Positions 28,101 to 35,773 of a stretch of 64,000 nt of DNA are shown one piece after another (within the stretch, counting starts at the first letter, position 1; every line of letters starts with the position of its first letter). Under the pieces are notes generated by a model, which searched no databases, was not told where the DNA came from, and saw nothing but the letters and a program-made list of their open reading frames with translations. The position numbers and the translations under genes are program-made. Source of the stretch: Terrabacter sp. 28 (GTDB lineage: Bacteria > Actinomycetota > Actinomycetes > Actinomycetales > Dermatophilaceae); contig JYOE01000013.1 in assembly GCA_000955875.1 (NCBI GenBank), positions 1 through 64,000 of the forward strand, written 5' to 3'.

Positions 28101-28274
28101 GCCGACCTGGCCCGCCGGGGGTGGGTCGCCGCCCGCCTGGACGAGCCCGAGGCGTCCGCTTCCGACCTTGCGGAGGCGACCGCGATCCTGGCCGACCTCC
28201 ACGTGGCACCGCAGGCGCTGAGGCTGCCGAGCCCGCCCTACCCAGAGGCGAATTCGCTGTTAGCGGTTAGTTAG
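25185..28274 (+). CDS. AfsR/SARP-family transcriptional activator with NB-ARC and TPR
   Basis: The 1029-residue product has an OmpR-like winged helix (about 1-90, starting VQFRLLGPMEVVADDG), a BTAD helical domain (about 95-240), an NB-ARC ATPase with Walker A GVGGVGKT at about 316, and a long TPR-like region (about 720-1000). This is the AfsR layout. The frame is open further upstream, but the GTG at 25185 begins the conserved domain, and TATCAA lies 6 bases before it as a leaderless -10. SARPs bind 11-bp-spaced heptamers, three sets of which surround this gene. Its targets are probably the two flanking secreted-protein genes and itself. Confidence 0.9.
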   Translation: MQFRLLGPMEVVADDGALLRLGSARERFVLATLLVGADRLVPAERLIDGLWDEPPPTARQQLQNLIAGLRRRLAGHDRGLVTTRPFGYELRMGDHTLDLAEFRREVAEARALEGSDQPATVVRHLERAVALWRGTALGDVAPAADSSTESLQQALRDERIAAVDLLVDSLAQLGRHEEVLATAAAQLEDDPWNERLHEHRLRALAATGRRSEASDAYLRLRRRFIDELGVPPSQTLADLNTQILDGSPLGATSSRRRVVPRELPAPTWTLVGREALLGAVLARLAPRVPDVAGGSRSPVALASRAAAPPALVVLVGVGGVGKTALAVTAGHALADAYPDGTLYAALSDDPTGAIDPHHVAARFLRALGVDGPSIPAGREDRIALYRTTIAGKRILTVIDGASTESQVRPLLPTSPGAGAIVTSRSRLAGLVGVRRHTVQPLTEEASLALLTELAGPEREVDAPDALVDISALCGHLPLALCVAGSKLATNPTLALPELRDRLTHEHTRLDELSAGDIDVRASIALSVEDLPGPARTLFRRLALAPSADWPAWVARRLLKDVAREIEAHHALDELVDRHLVEPTGRDAAGQPRYRVHSLVSELAAEYLEAEEAPASVAVLRLDLGEAWLQLAAAAGPRLDGASDALPEPQGDGAMDAVSAPAEWFESERLNLVEAVTVAARLGDPDLAGRLALAIRSFLTVRAYDDDRERVLRAALESRAAEGRTPSSDRQRLDLLGARFAVLGQVHRDVELPDVAAEALAIARRIGDRDGEQRALSQSAWASMALHRFEAALEGFARTAAFAELRGDRLGRIRAEAHRGIVLRNVGRADEGEPLLAAMVAEARRSGSRRDASIWMASRGEGLVDLCRYDEAKGVLEEALRVAADIRDDLGAAHCRLALARALLGLGDVREALQELHAARVELDARAGDGGDLDVLRLEVDVLAHQQEWARAADHAQRLVTGRRRDGTPLELAADLARRGWVAARLDEPEASASDLAEATAILADLHVAPQALRLPSPPYPEANSLLAVS

Positions 28275-28291
28275 GAGCCCAGGTCTATCCT
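28259..28291 (+). promoter_or_regulatory. SARP heptamer repeat overlapping the SARP stop codon
   Basis: GTTAGCG (28259) and GTTAGGA (28270) are 11 bp apart, and TATCCT (28286-28291), a good xANNNT -10, follows 9 bp after the second. The repeats are inside the last codons of the SARP gene, whose stop TAG (28272-28274) is part of the second heptamer. The promoter faces the small secreted peptide gene at 28345. Confidence 0.75.
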
Positions 28292-28344
28292 CCGATCACC
28301 GCTTGGTCGACAGGGACCGGGCGCAAGAGATCCAGGGGTTCATC

Positions 28345-28530
28345 ATGAAGGTCGTCATCCGTTCCGCAGCCGCCCTCACCGCCGCACTCGCCGTCGCGTT
28401 CACCGTGAGCCCGGCGTCCGCGGCTCCCTCCGCCGTGCCGTCGGCCGCCACGACCAGCGGCTGGTGCCTCCGCGCCGACCCGGGCACGAACGGCCCGTGC
28501 CCCATCCTCATGACCCCGTCCTTCAGCTGA
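28345..28530 (+). CDS. small secreted peptide with CX10C motif
   Basis: This 61-residue product is not one I recognise. The ATG at 28345 follows AGGGG. Residues 1-26 form a classical Sec signal (MKVVIRS, hydrophobic core, ending SPASA-A). The mature part would be about 35 residues with two cysteines ten residues apart (GWCLRAD...GPCPIL), able to form one disulfide. It follows a SARP-type promoter and precedes a strong terminator, so it is a monocistronic unit. A signalling, toxin or wall-associated role is open. An earlier ATG would add 14 residues before the signal and is less likely. Confidence 0.7.
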   Translation: MKVVIRSAAALTAALAVAFTVSPASAAPSAVPSAATTSGWCLRADPGTNGPCPILMTPSFS

Positions 28531-28590
28531 CCGGCCGGCTGACCTGTCAAAGGCTGACCGGTCAGCGCGACGACTCGGGCGTCGCAACGG

Positions 28591-28627
28591 AGCGGCCCCC
28601 TCACCCAGCCGGGTGAGGGGGCCGCTT
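28591..28627. terminator. bidirectional terminator
   Basis: A 15-bp stem, GCGGCCCCCTCACCC (28592-28606) with its complement at 28611-28625, closes the loop AGCC, flanked by A on the left and TT on the right. It separates the small secreted peptide gene from the convergent ABC exporter operon. Confidence 0.88.
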
Positions 28628-28714
28628 CCGTGTCGTGATCCGAACGCGCACGCGTCGGCCGAGCCGAGCGCGTACGCCGGGCCCCCGACGCTCGACGCTC
28701 GCGGGCCAGGGCGC

Positions 28715-30829
28715 TCAGTCGCCGCGCGAGTCGGCCGGCACCGCGTTGTCCGGAGCCGGCACTCCCGGCCCGCCGGCCGGACCGGGAGCCCCGGCGCCGA
28801 CCCGTGCCAGCTCGGGCGGAGCGGGCGGACCGGCGACCTGTTCGTCGAGGTCGGCCGCCGCACCCGAGAACTGGGCGGCATACAGCGTGGCGTACGCACC
28901 GTCGCGAGCGAGCAGCTCTGCGTGCGAGCCCTGCTCGACGATGCGGCCGTCCTCCATGACGAGGATGAGGTCGGCGTCGCGGATGGTCGAGAGGCGGTGC
29001 GCGATGACGAAGCTCGTGCGGTCGGACCGGAGCGCTGCCATGGCCTGCTGGACGAGCAGCTCGGTGCGCGTGTCGACCGAGCTCGTCGCCTCGTCGAGGA
29101 TGAGCAGCGCCGGGTCGGAGAGGAACGCCCTCGCGATGGTGACGAGCTGCTTCTCACCGGCGGAGATGTTGCTCGCCTCGTCGTCCAGCACCGTGTCGTA
29201 GCCGTCGGGCAGCGAGTGCACGAAGCGGTCGACGTAGGTGGCGCGCGCCGCCTCGAGCACCTCCTCCTTGCTGGCTCCCGGTCGGCCGTACGCGATGTTG
29301 TCGCGGATCGTGCCACCGAAGAGCCAGGTGTCCTGCAGCACCATGCCGATGCGCGAGCGCAGGTCGTGGCGGGTCAGGTCGCGGATGTCGACGCCGTCGA
29401 GCGTGATGCGGCCGCCGTCGAGCTCGTAGAACCGCATGATGAGGTTGACGAGGGTCGTCTTGCCGGCACCGGTCGGACCGACGATGGCGACGGTCTGCCC
29501 CGGGCTGACCGACAGGTCGAGGTGCTCGATGAGCGGCTTGTCGGCGACGTAGCTGAACGACACGTCCTCGAAGGCCACCGCGCCGTGCGGGTCGTCGATG
29601 GTCGCCGGGGTGCCGGCGTCGGCCTGCTGCTCCTCGGCGTCGAGCACCTCGAAGACACGCTCGGCCGAGGCGACACCCGACTGCAGCAGGTTGGCCATCG
29701 AGGCCACCTGCGTGAGCGGCTGCGTGAACTGGCGGGAGTACTGGATGAAGGCTTGCACGTCACCGAGGCTCATCGAGCCGCTCGCCACGCGCAGTCCGCC
29801 CACGACGGCGACGAGCACGTAGTTGAGGTTCCCGATGAACATCATCGTCGGCATGATGATGCCGCTGATGAACTGGGCGCCGAAGGCGGCACCGAAGAGC
29901 TCGTCGTTCTTCTTCTCGAACGCCGCCCCGGCCTCCTTCTGGCGACCGAAGACCTTGACGACGCCGTGGCCGGTGAAGGTCTCCTCGATGATGCCGTTCA
30001 GCTCACCGGTGTTGCGCCACTGCTGGATGAAGAGCTTCTGCGAGCGCTTGCCGATGGCCGCCGTCACCATGACCGAGATCGGGATCGTGACCAGCGCGAT
30101 GAGGGCGAGCAGCCACGAGATCCAGAACATCATGCCGAGCACCGCGACCACGGTGAGCAGCGACGTCAACAGCTGGGAGAGCGTCTGCTGCAGCGACATC
30201 GAGATGTTGTCGATGTCGTTGGTGACGCGCGAGAGCACCTCGCCGCGCGGCTGCCGGTCGAAGTAGGGCAGCGGCAGCCGGTTGAGCTTGGCCTCGACCT
30301 CCTCGCGCAGCCGGAACATCGTGCGCTGCAGCAGGCCCTGGAGCACCCAGCCCTGGATCCACATGAGCAGCGAGGCGATCGCGAAGAGCGCGACGACGAG
30401 CAGCAGCACGCCCTTGAGCGCCTCGAAGTCGATGCCGACGCCCGGGGTGAAGTCCACGTTGGCCAGCAGGTCGGCATACGTGGTCTGGCCGTTCGCGCGC
30501 AGTCCGTCGACGAGCTGCTGCTTCGTCGTGCCCGGCGGCACCTTGACGGTGCTGCCGATGACGCCGGCGAAGATGATGTCGGTCGCGCGACCGAGGATCT
30601 TCGGGCCGATCGAGCTCAGCACGACGCTGACGACCGCGAGCGCGATGACGACGACGAGCTTGGTGCGCTCGGGCCGGAGCAGGCCGAGCAGGCGCTTGGC
30701 CGACGGGCCGAAGTTCAGCGACTTCTCACCCGGCTGGCCCATCTGCATGTGCGGCGGTCCGCCGCGACGGGCGGGACCTCGACGTGCCTCGGCGGCCTTC
30801 TCCTCCGCGGTCTTGACTCCCTCGGCCAT
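28715..30829 (-). CDS. ABC exporter half-transporter, catalytic-Glu subunit
   Basis: The 704-residue type IV ABC exporter subunit has a basic N-terminal extension (about 1-50), six membrane helices (about 55-370) and a nucleotide-binding domain. Walker A is GPTGAGKT (about 450), the signature is the unusual NISAGEKQ, Walker B is LLILDEATSSVD with the catalytic Glu, and the switch is IAHRLS with His. An extra soluble insert (about 95-130) separates the first two helices. The C-terminal tail is Pro/Gly-rich. Paired with the next gene it forms a heterodimer with one canonical and one degenerate ATP site. The substrate is unknown; multidrug or peptide export is typical. Confidence 0.9.
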   Translation of the reverse strand: MAEGVKTAEEKAAEARRGPARRGGPPHMQMGQPGEKSLNFGPSAKRLLGLLRPERTKLVVVIALAVVSVVLSSIGPKILGRATDIIFAGVIGSTVKVPPGTTKQQLVDGLRANGQTTYADLLANVDFTPGVGIDFEALKGVLLLVVALFAIASLLMWIQGWVLQGLLQRTMFRLREEVEAKLNRLPLPYFDRQPRGEVLSRVTNDIDNISMSLQQTLSQLLTSLLTVVAVLGMMFWISWLLALIALVTIPISVMVTAAIGKRSQKLFIQQWRNTGELNGIIEETFTGHGVVKVFGRQKEAGAAFEKKNDELFGAAFGAQFISGIIMPTMMFIGNLNYVLVAVVGGLRVASGSMSLGDVQAFIQYSRQFTQPLTQVASMANLLQSGVASAERVFEVLDAEEQQADAGTPATIDDPHGAVAFEDVSFSYVADKPLIEHLDLSVSPGQTVAIVGPTGAGKTTLVNLIMRFYELDGGRITLDGVDIRDLTRHDLRSRIGMVLQDTWLFGGTIRDNIAYGRPGASKEEVLEAARATYVDRFVHSLPDGYDTVLDDEASNISAGEKQLVTIARAFLSDPALLILDEATSSVDTRTELLVQQAMAALRSDRTSFVIAHRLSTIRDADLILVMEDGRIVEQGSHAELLARDGAYATLYAAQFSGAAADLDEQVAGPPAPPELARVGAGAPGPAGGPGVPAPDNAVPADSRGD

Positions 30830-32562
30830 CAGGCCGCCTCCTCCGCGCTGCGCTGGGACTCGACGATCTCCTGGTAGGTCTCACAGGAGTCGAGGAGCTG
30901 GTCGTGGGTGCCCTGGCCGACGACGCGGCCGTCCTCGAGCACGACGATGTGGTCGGCGTCGACGATGGTCGAGACGCGCTGGGCCACGATGACGACGGCG
31001 CTCTCGCGGGTGACCGGACGCAACGCCTGCCGCAGGCGGGCGTCCGTCGCGAGGTCGAGGGCCGAGAACGAGTCGTCGAACAGGTAGACGTCGGGCCGCT
31101 TGACGACGGCCCGCGCGATCGCGAGGCGCTGGCGCTGACCGCCCGACACGTTGGTGCCGCCCTGCGCGATCGGCGCGTCGAGGCCACCGTCCATCTTCTC
31201 GACGAAGTCGCGGGCCTGAGCGATGCGCAGGGCCTCCCACAGCTCGTCGTCGGTGGCGTCGGGGTTGCCGTAGCGCAGGTTGCTCGCGACGGTTCCGCTG
31301 AAGAGGTAGGGCTTCTGCGGCACGAGGCCGATGCGTGACCACAGCTCGTCGAGGGCGAGGTCGCGCACGTCGACGCCGCCCACCTTCACCCGTCCGGACG
31401 ACACGTCGAAGAGGCGCGGCACCAGGCCGATGAGGGTCGTCTTGCCGGCACCCGTGGAGCCGATGATCGCCGTGGTGCGCCCCGGTTCGGCCGTGAACGA
31501 GACGTCGTGGAGCACGGCGTTCTCGGCGCCCGGGTAGTGGAAGTCGACGTCGACGAGCTCGACGCCGGCGCGGTCCGCCTTGATGGGCAGCGGCTGCACC
31601 GACTCGCCGACCGACGAGCTCGTGTCGAGCACCTCCTGGATGCGGCCGGCCGAGACCGCGGCGCGCGGGATCATCGTGGCCATGAAGGTCGCCATCATGA
31701 CGCCCATGAGGATCTGGATGAGGTAGCTGAGGAACGCCGTCAGCGCCCCGATCTGCATGTCTCCCGTGGCGATGCGGTGCGCACCGAACCACAGCACCGC
31801 GACCGACGAGACGTTGAAGATGAACATCACGATCGGGAAGACCAGCGACATGAGCCGGCCGACGCGCAGGCCCGCCTCGGTCAGGGTCGCGTTGGCCTCC
31901 GAGAAGCGCTCCTCCTCGTGGCCCTCGCGCACGAACGCCCGCACGACGCGGATGCCCGTGATCTGCTCGCGCAGCACCCGGTTCACCCCGTCGAGAGAGG
32001 TCTGCATGCGGCCGAACCACGGCACCATGCGCCAGACGATGAGACCGACGCACAGGCCGAGGAGCGGCACCGCGACCGCGACGAGCCAGGAGAGGCCGAC
32101 GTCCTCGCGCAGGGCCATGATGACGCCGCCGACCATCATGATCGGCGTCGTGACGAGCAGCGCGAACGCCATGAACGTCACCATCTGCACCTGGGTGACG
32201 TCGTTGGTGTTGCGCGAGATGAGGGTGGGGGCGCCGAACTTCGCGACCTCCTGGGCGGAGTAGTCGACGACGGTGCCGAAGATGTTCGCGCGCATCTGGC
32301 GACCCATCCCCATGGCGACCCTGGCGGCGAGGTAGGTGGCACCCACCGCGGCGGCGATCTGCACGACGCTGACGCCGAGCATGAGGCCTCCGTGCCGCAT
32401 GATGAAGCCGGTGTCACCCTTGGCCACGCCGTCGTCGATGATCTCGCCGTTGAGGCTCGGCAGGTAGAGGGAGGCGAGGGTGCTCACGAGCTGCAGCAGC
32501 ACGATGAGCGAGATCTCGCCCCCGTAGGGCCGCAGGTGGCTGCGGAGCAGTCGCATCAACAT
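30829..32562 (-). CDS. ABC exporter half-transporter, degenerate-site subunit
   Basis: The 577-residue partner has six membrane helices (about 15-310) and an NBD with Walker A GSTGAGKT (about 367) and canonical signature NVSGGQRQR. Walker B is VYLFDDSFSALD with Asp replacing the catalytic Glu, and the switch is VAQRVST with Gln replacing His. The two subunits are therefore complementary: this one gives a good signature to the partner's intact Walker site. The start is the second ATG (32562), since GAAAGG lies 7 bases before it but only one base before the ATG at 32568. Its stop overlaps the next start (TGATG). Confidence 0.9.
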   Translation of the reverse strand: MLMRLLRSHLRPYGGEISLIVLLQLVSTLASLYLPSLNGEIIDDGVAKGDTGFIMRHGGLMLGVSVVQIAAAVGATYLAARVAMGMGRQMRANIFGTVVDYSAQEVAKFGAPTLISRNTNDVTQVQMVTFMAFALLVTTPIMMVGGVIMALREDVGLSWLVAVAVPLLGLCVGLIVWRMVPWFGRMQTSLDGVNRVLREQITGIRVVRAFVREGHEEERFSEANATLTEAGLRVGRLMSLVFPIVMFIFNVSSVAVLWFGAHRIATGDMQIGALTAFLSYLIQILMGVMMATFMATMIPRAAVSAGRIQEVLDTSSSVGESVQPLPIKADRAGVELVDVDFHYPGAENAVLHDVSFTAEPGRTTAIIGSTGAGKTTLIGLVPRLFDVSSGRVKVGGVDVRDLALDELWSRIGLVPQKPYLFSGTVASNLRYGNPDATDDELWEALRIAQARDFVEKMDGGLDAPIAQGGTNVSGGQRQRLAIARAVVKRPDVYLFDDSFSALDLATDARLRQALRPVTRESAVVIVAQRVSTIVDADHIVVLEDGRVVGQGTHDQLLDSCETYQEIVESQRSAEEAA

Positions 32563-32670
32563 GCGCATGCCTTTCGTTCGGTGTGGTCGGTACGGTCGCT
32601 GTGGTCTGTGTGCTGGCTGTGCTCGGTGTGGGTGCAGAGGGGGTGCGGGCCGGTCGGCGACGCTACGACC

Positions 32671-33456
32671 TCACGTCGGGTGAGGGTCAACGGCTGGTGC
32701 CTGCCTTGCATGCGCTGGCTCCTCTCCGACGAGTGCGCTGGGGTCGCCGCCGAGCTCGCCGCCGAGTGCGGCGTAGAGCTCGGCGATGCCGAGGCCGCTG
32801 CCCGCCGCCGGCGGCCGGGGCACGACGCCGTAGAGCACGGTGTCGACGATCTCCTCGGGCGTGAGGGTCAGGCCGTCGGCGATGCCGGGGTGGCTGCCCG
32901 AGAAGCAGAGCAGCCGGATGCGGTGCACGACGTCGCGGGCCGGCACGACGAACAGGTCGGACTCGCCGAGGACGAGCTGGTGGATGGTGTCGAGCAAGGG
33001 CTGGTGCGGCTCGCACTCCTCGGCGCCGGGCTGGGGTGCGTCACCGGCGCCGCGCAGGTGGCGGCCGGCGGCGTAGCAGGCGAGGTGCGGACCGCGGTTG
33101 GGCGGCTCGGTGAGGCCGAGCGCCCCCATGAGCCCGAAGACCTCGGTGAAGCGCCGCTGCAGGATCGTGGTGAACGCGACGAGCCGGTCGCGCACCGGCA
33201 GGTCGGTGCCGATGGCGGCGATCGACCGCCGCACCGGGGCGGGGCAGAACGCCGTCTGCACCGCTTCGTCCTGCAGGGCGTCCTTGGTGGCGAAGACCCG
33301 GAAGATCGTGCCCTCGGCCACGCCCGCCTCGCGTGCGATCTCGCTCGTCGTCGGAGGTCTGCCCTCCCGGTGGGCGAGGTCGAGGAAGACGCCGATGAGC
33401 GCCTCTCGGCGGTCGTCCGGGTGCATGGGCGCGGCGCGCCCCGTTCGCTGTCGCAC
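32671..33456 (-). CDS. TetR-family repressor of the ABC exporter
   Basis: The 261-residue product has the TetR N-terminal helix-turn-helix (GVFLDLAHREGRPPTTSEIAREAGVAEGTIFRVFATKDAL) and a helical ligand-binding domain. I chose the GTG at 33456 because CAGAAT, an xANNNT -10, lies 6 bases upstream, implying a leaderless transcript; the ATG at 33426 is an alternative. An 18-bp inverted repeat lies just upstream, so autorepression is likely. It is 108 bp upstream of the exporter genes on the same strand, and the gap contains a GTG-rich simple repeat, so one operon is probable. Confidence 0.85.
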   Translation of the reverse strand: MRQRTGRAAPMHPDDRREALIGVFLDLAHREGRPPTTSEIAREAGVAEGTIFRVFATKDALQDEAVQTAFCPAPVRRSIAAIGTDLPVRDRLVAFTTILQRRFTEVFGLMGALGLTEPPNRGPHLACYAAGRHLRGAGDAPQPGAEECEPHQPLLDTIHQLVLGESDLFVVPARDVVHRIRLLCFSGSHPGIADGLTLTPEEIVDTVLYGVVPRPPAAGSGLGIAELYAALGGELGGDPSALVGEEPAHARQAPAVDPHPT

Positions 33457-33470
33457 CGGACCATTCTGAA

Positions 33471-33488
33471 TGAGTGAGCACTCACTCA
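33471..33488. promoter_or_regulatory. TetR-type operator
   Basis: TGAGTGAG and CTCACTCA (8-bp perfect arms with a 2-base centre) form a classic TetR-type palindrome that lies just upstream of, and touches, the predicted -10 of the tetR gene. Binding would block the tetR-ABC promoter. This is read directly from the symmetry and position. Confidence 0.8.
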
Positions 33489-33563
33489 CAACCGGTTTCA
33501 GGCCATGAGCGTACAGAACGTCCTCGAGAGTGCGGACGGACTGCTCTCTCGATGCAGCGGGGG

Positions 33564-35156
33564 TCAGACGAGGAGGCCGTCGGCGACGAGGTCGCGGACC
33601 TGGGGGACGAGCTCGGCGCGCACCTCGCCCGGGTCGAGCTCGAGCACCGTCGCGATCGCGTCGAGCGCGGCGCGTGCCGTGAGCTCGCCGTCGGCCACCC
33701 CGAGGTATGCCGCCAGCAGGGTTCCAGCACGCACGACGCGTCCCAGCCCGCCGCCCTGCCGGACGAGGATCACGCTCGGATCGTCGGCGCCGGGAACGCC
33801 GTGCCGCTCCTCGGTGACATCGGGCGCGCAGGACCACGCGACGTCGAGCACCTCGTCGTCGGAGTGCTCGGCCAGCCAGGTGCGGGCGCGCAGGCCGGCG
33901 TCGACGGCCGGGCCCATGGGTGCAGCCACCGGTCCGTGCGCCTCGTCGAGCGAGCGCCACGTCGGCCGGTCGGTGGCGGGACGCTGCAGGGTGACCACCC
34001 CGAAGCCGATCGACTCGACGTCGCGCGACGCGAAGTCACGCAGCCACGCGGCATACATCTGCGAGTGCGCCTCGCTGCCCGGGCTGGCACCGCCGTCGCG
34101 AGCCCAGAGCTCGGCGTACTCGGCGGGGTCCTGGGACTCGCGCTGGACCACCCACGCATCGAGAGCCACCCCGTGAGCGGCCTGCTCGTCGAGCCACTCG
34201 ATCCAGACGTCGCGCCAGGAGCGGCCGGTCGGCACCTCCCAGTTGCCGAGGAACTGGGCGACCCCGCCGGGCTCGAGCACGCTGCCGACCTGCTGCACGA
34301 GCGAGCGCACGATCACGTCGCCGGGGCGGCCACCGTCGCGGTACTCGTAGAGCGGCAGGCCTTGGTCGCGCGGGGTGATGACGAAGGGCGGGTTGCTCAC
34401 GACGAGCGAGAACCGTTGGCCGGCAACGGGATCCAGCAGGTCACCGGGGAGCAGCTCGACGTCGGGAACCGCGTCGGCACCCTCGGACGCGGCTAGCGCG
34501 AGGTTGAAGGCGGCATACGCGAGGGCTCGCTGGGAGATGTCGGTGGCGACGATCGCACCCGCGTGGGCGGTGAGGTGCAGCGCCTGCACGCCGCACCCGG
34601 TGCCCAGGTCGAGGGCGCGGTCGACGGAGCGACGCACCGTCCACGACGCGAGGGTGGTGGACGCGCCGCCGATGCCGAGCACGTGGTCGGCGCGCAACGG
34701 CCCGCCGACGGCGAGCTCGGAGAGGTCCGAGGCGACCCACCAGTCGTGCGCGTCGTCGCCGTAGGGACGCAGGTCGCAGGTGGCGACGGCCAGACGCCCC
34801 GAGACGTCACGGCCGGCGCCGAAGCCGGCCCGGCCGTTCTCGACACGGACGAGCCCGAGGGCGACCGCCCCCTCGACCGTCAGGGTCGGCAGCGCCTCGG
34901 CGAGCGCCGAGGCCGGAACGGCGCGGCCCAGCGTGAAGACGCGGATGAGCGTGCCGCACGCATCGGGCTCGGCGGATCCCGACGGCGACTCGAGGTCGGT
35001 GGCGAGGAGGGCCGGCAGGGGCTGCTCGCGGTGCAGCGCAGCCGACGCGACGGGCCCGAGGCGCTCGGCGACACCGTCGACCGTGAAGCCGGCCGCGGAC
35101 AGGTCGGCGCGCAGCAGCGCGACCAGCCGCTCGTCGACGACGGGGGTGTCGCTCAG
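33564..35156 (-). CDS. class I SAM-dependent methyltransferase (NPPF type)
   Basis: The 530-residue protein has a helical N-terminal region (about 1-150) and a Rossmann methyltransferase fold with DLGTGCGVQALHL (SAM loop) near 185 and VVSNPPFVI near 254. The NPPF motif is used by enzymes acting on planar NH2 groups (adenine, guanine or Gln side chains). A C-terminal domain of about 180 residues follows. No ATG, GTG or TTG occurs in frame near the conserved N-terminus. The best start is CTG at 35156, which overlaps the STAS stop as CTGA, mimicking the ATGA coupling seen elsewhere in the window. The target is unknown; rRNA is possible. Confidence 0.78.
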   Translation of the reverse strand: MSDTPVVDERLVALLRADLSAAGFTVDGVAERLGPVASAALHREQPLPALLATDLESPSGSAEPDACGTLIRVFTLGRAVPASALAEALPTLTVEGAVALGLVRVENGRAGFGAGRDVSGRLAVATCDLRPYGDDAHDWWVASDLSELAVGGPLRADHVLGIGGASTTLASWTVRRSVDRALDLGTGCGVQALHLTAHAGAIVATDISQRALAYAAFNLALAASEGADAVPDVELLPGDLLDPVAGQRFSLVVSNPPFVITPRDQGLPLYEYRDGGRPGDVIVRSLVQQVGSVLEPGGVAQFLGNWEVPTGRSWRDVWIEWLDEQAAHGVALDAWVVQRESQDPAEYAELWARDGGASPGSEAHSQMYAAWLRDFASRDVESIGFGVVTLQRPATDRPTWRSLDEAHGPVAAPMGPAVDAGLRARTWLAEHSDDEVLDVAWSCAPDVTEERHGVPGADDPSVILVRQGGGLGRVVRAGTLLAAYLGVADGELTARAALDAIATVLELDPGEVRAELVPQVRDLVADGLLV

Positions 35157-35536
35157 GACTTCTCGCCCTGCGCCGGGCCGGAGGTCGCGGCCGCCGACTC
35201 GCCCGCCGCGAGCGCAGAGTCGAGGTCGGGGTGGATCTCGAAGACCTTGTCGAGGCCGGTGATCGAGAAGACCTTGAGCACGCGGTCGTCCTTGCCGACG
35301 AGGCGCATCGAGCCGCCGCGCGTGCGGGCCAGCTTGAGCCGCCCGACGAGGACGCCGAGGCCCGTGGAGTCGAGGAACGTCACGTCGGTGAGGTCGACGA
35401 CGAGCTGAGTGCGTCCGCCCTGGATCTGCTCGTCGAGCTTCTCGCGAACGAGCGGCGCCGTGTAGACGTCGATCTCGCCGCCGAGGTGCACCACGGTCTG
35501 GTCGCCGTGGTCGGCTCGGGTGATCGAGAGATCCAC
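35153..35536 (-). CDS. anti-sigma factor antagonist (STAS domain)
   Basis: The 127-residue product is a single STAS domain like SpoIIAA/RsbV. The segment VVDLTDVTFLDSTGLGVLVG holds the serine that anti-sigma kinases phosphorylate. The first residues are DLSITRADHGDQ from the GTG at 35536, with AAGGGG 5 bases upstream. A 30-residue Ala/Ser-rich tail follows the domain. It should release a sigma factor by binding an RsbW-like kinase. No sigma factor or kinase gene is adjacent. It is divergent from the helicase gene and coupled to the downstream methyltransferase. Confidence 0.88.
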   Translation of the reverse strand: MDLSITRADHGDQTVVHLGGEIDVYTAPLVREKLDEQIQGGRTQLVVDLTDVTFLDSTGLGVLVGRLKLARTRGGSMRLVGKDDRVLKVFSITGLDKVFEIHPDLDSALAAGESAAATSGPAQGEKS

Positions 35537-35607
35537 CTGTGCCCCTTCCTGTCCCCACACTTGTGCTGCGTGCGGCTGCCCCGAGCGGGGTCAGCCGTTC
35601 TCCTGGT

Positions 35608-35673
35608 CATGCCTGTCGTCGTGCGTGTCTTCGTGCGTGTCTGCGTGCATGTCTGCGTGCGTGTCGTCGTGCT
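35608..35673. repeat. 12-bp intergenic tandem repeat
   Basis: About five and a half copies of a 12-bp unit, CGTGCGTGTCTK, run between the STAS and helicase genes. The units at 35620, 35632, 35644 and 35656 differ by one to three bases and the outer copies are more decayed. It lies outside the genes and more than 100 bp from the helicase start. Its role, if any, is unknown. Confidence 0.75.
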
Positions 35674-35773
35674 GACCGAACCGCGTCGATCACGATTCCC
35701 CGACGTGACTGACCGCGCAGTAACATGCCCCGCACGTCGGTTACCGTACCCCGACGACATACCGTTGCTCCAC

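Noticed and set aside
35608..35673. CRISPR-like short repeats
   Set aside because: Units are 12 bp, contiguous and without spacers; this is a simple tandem repeat.
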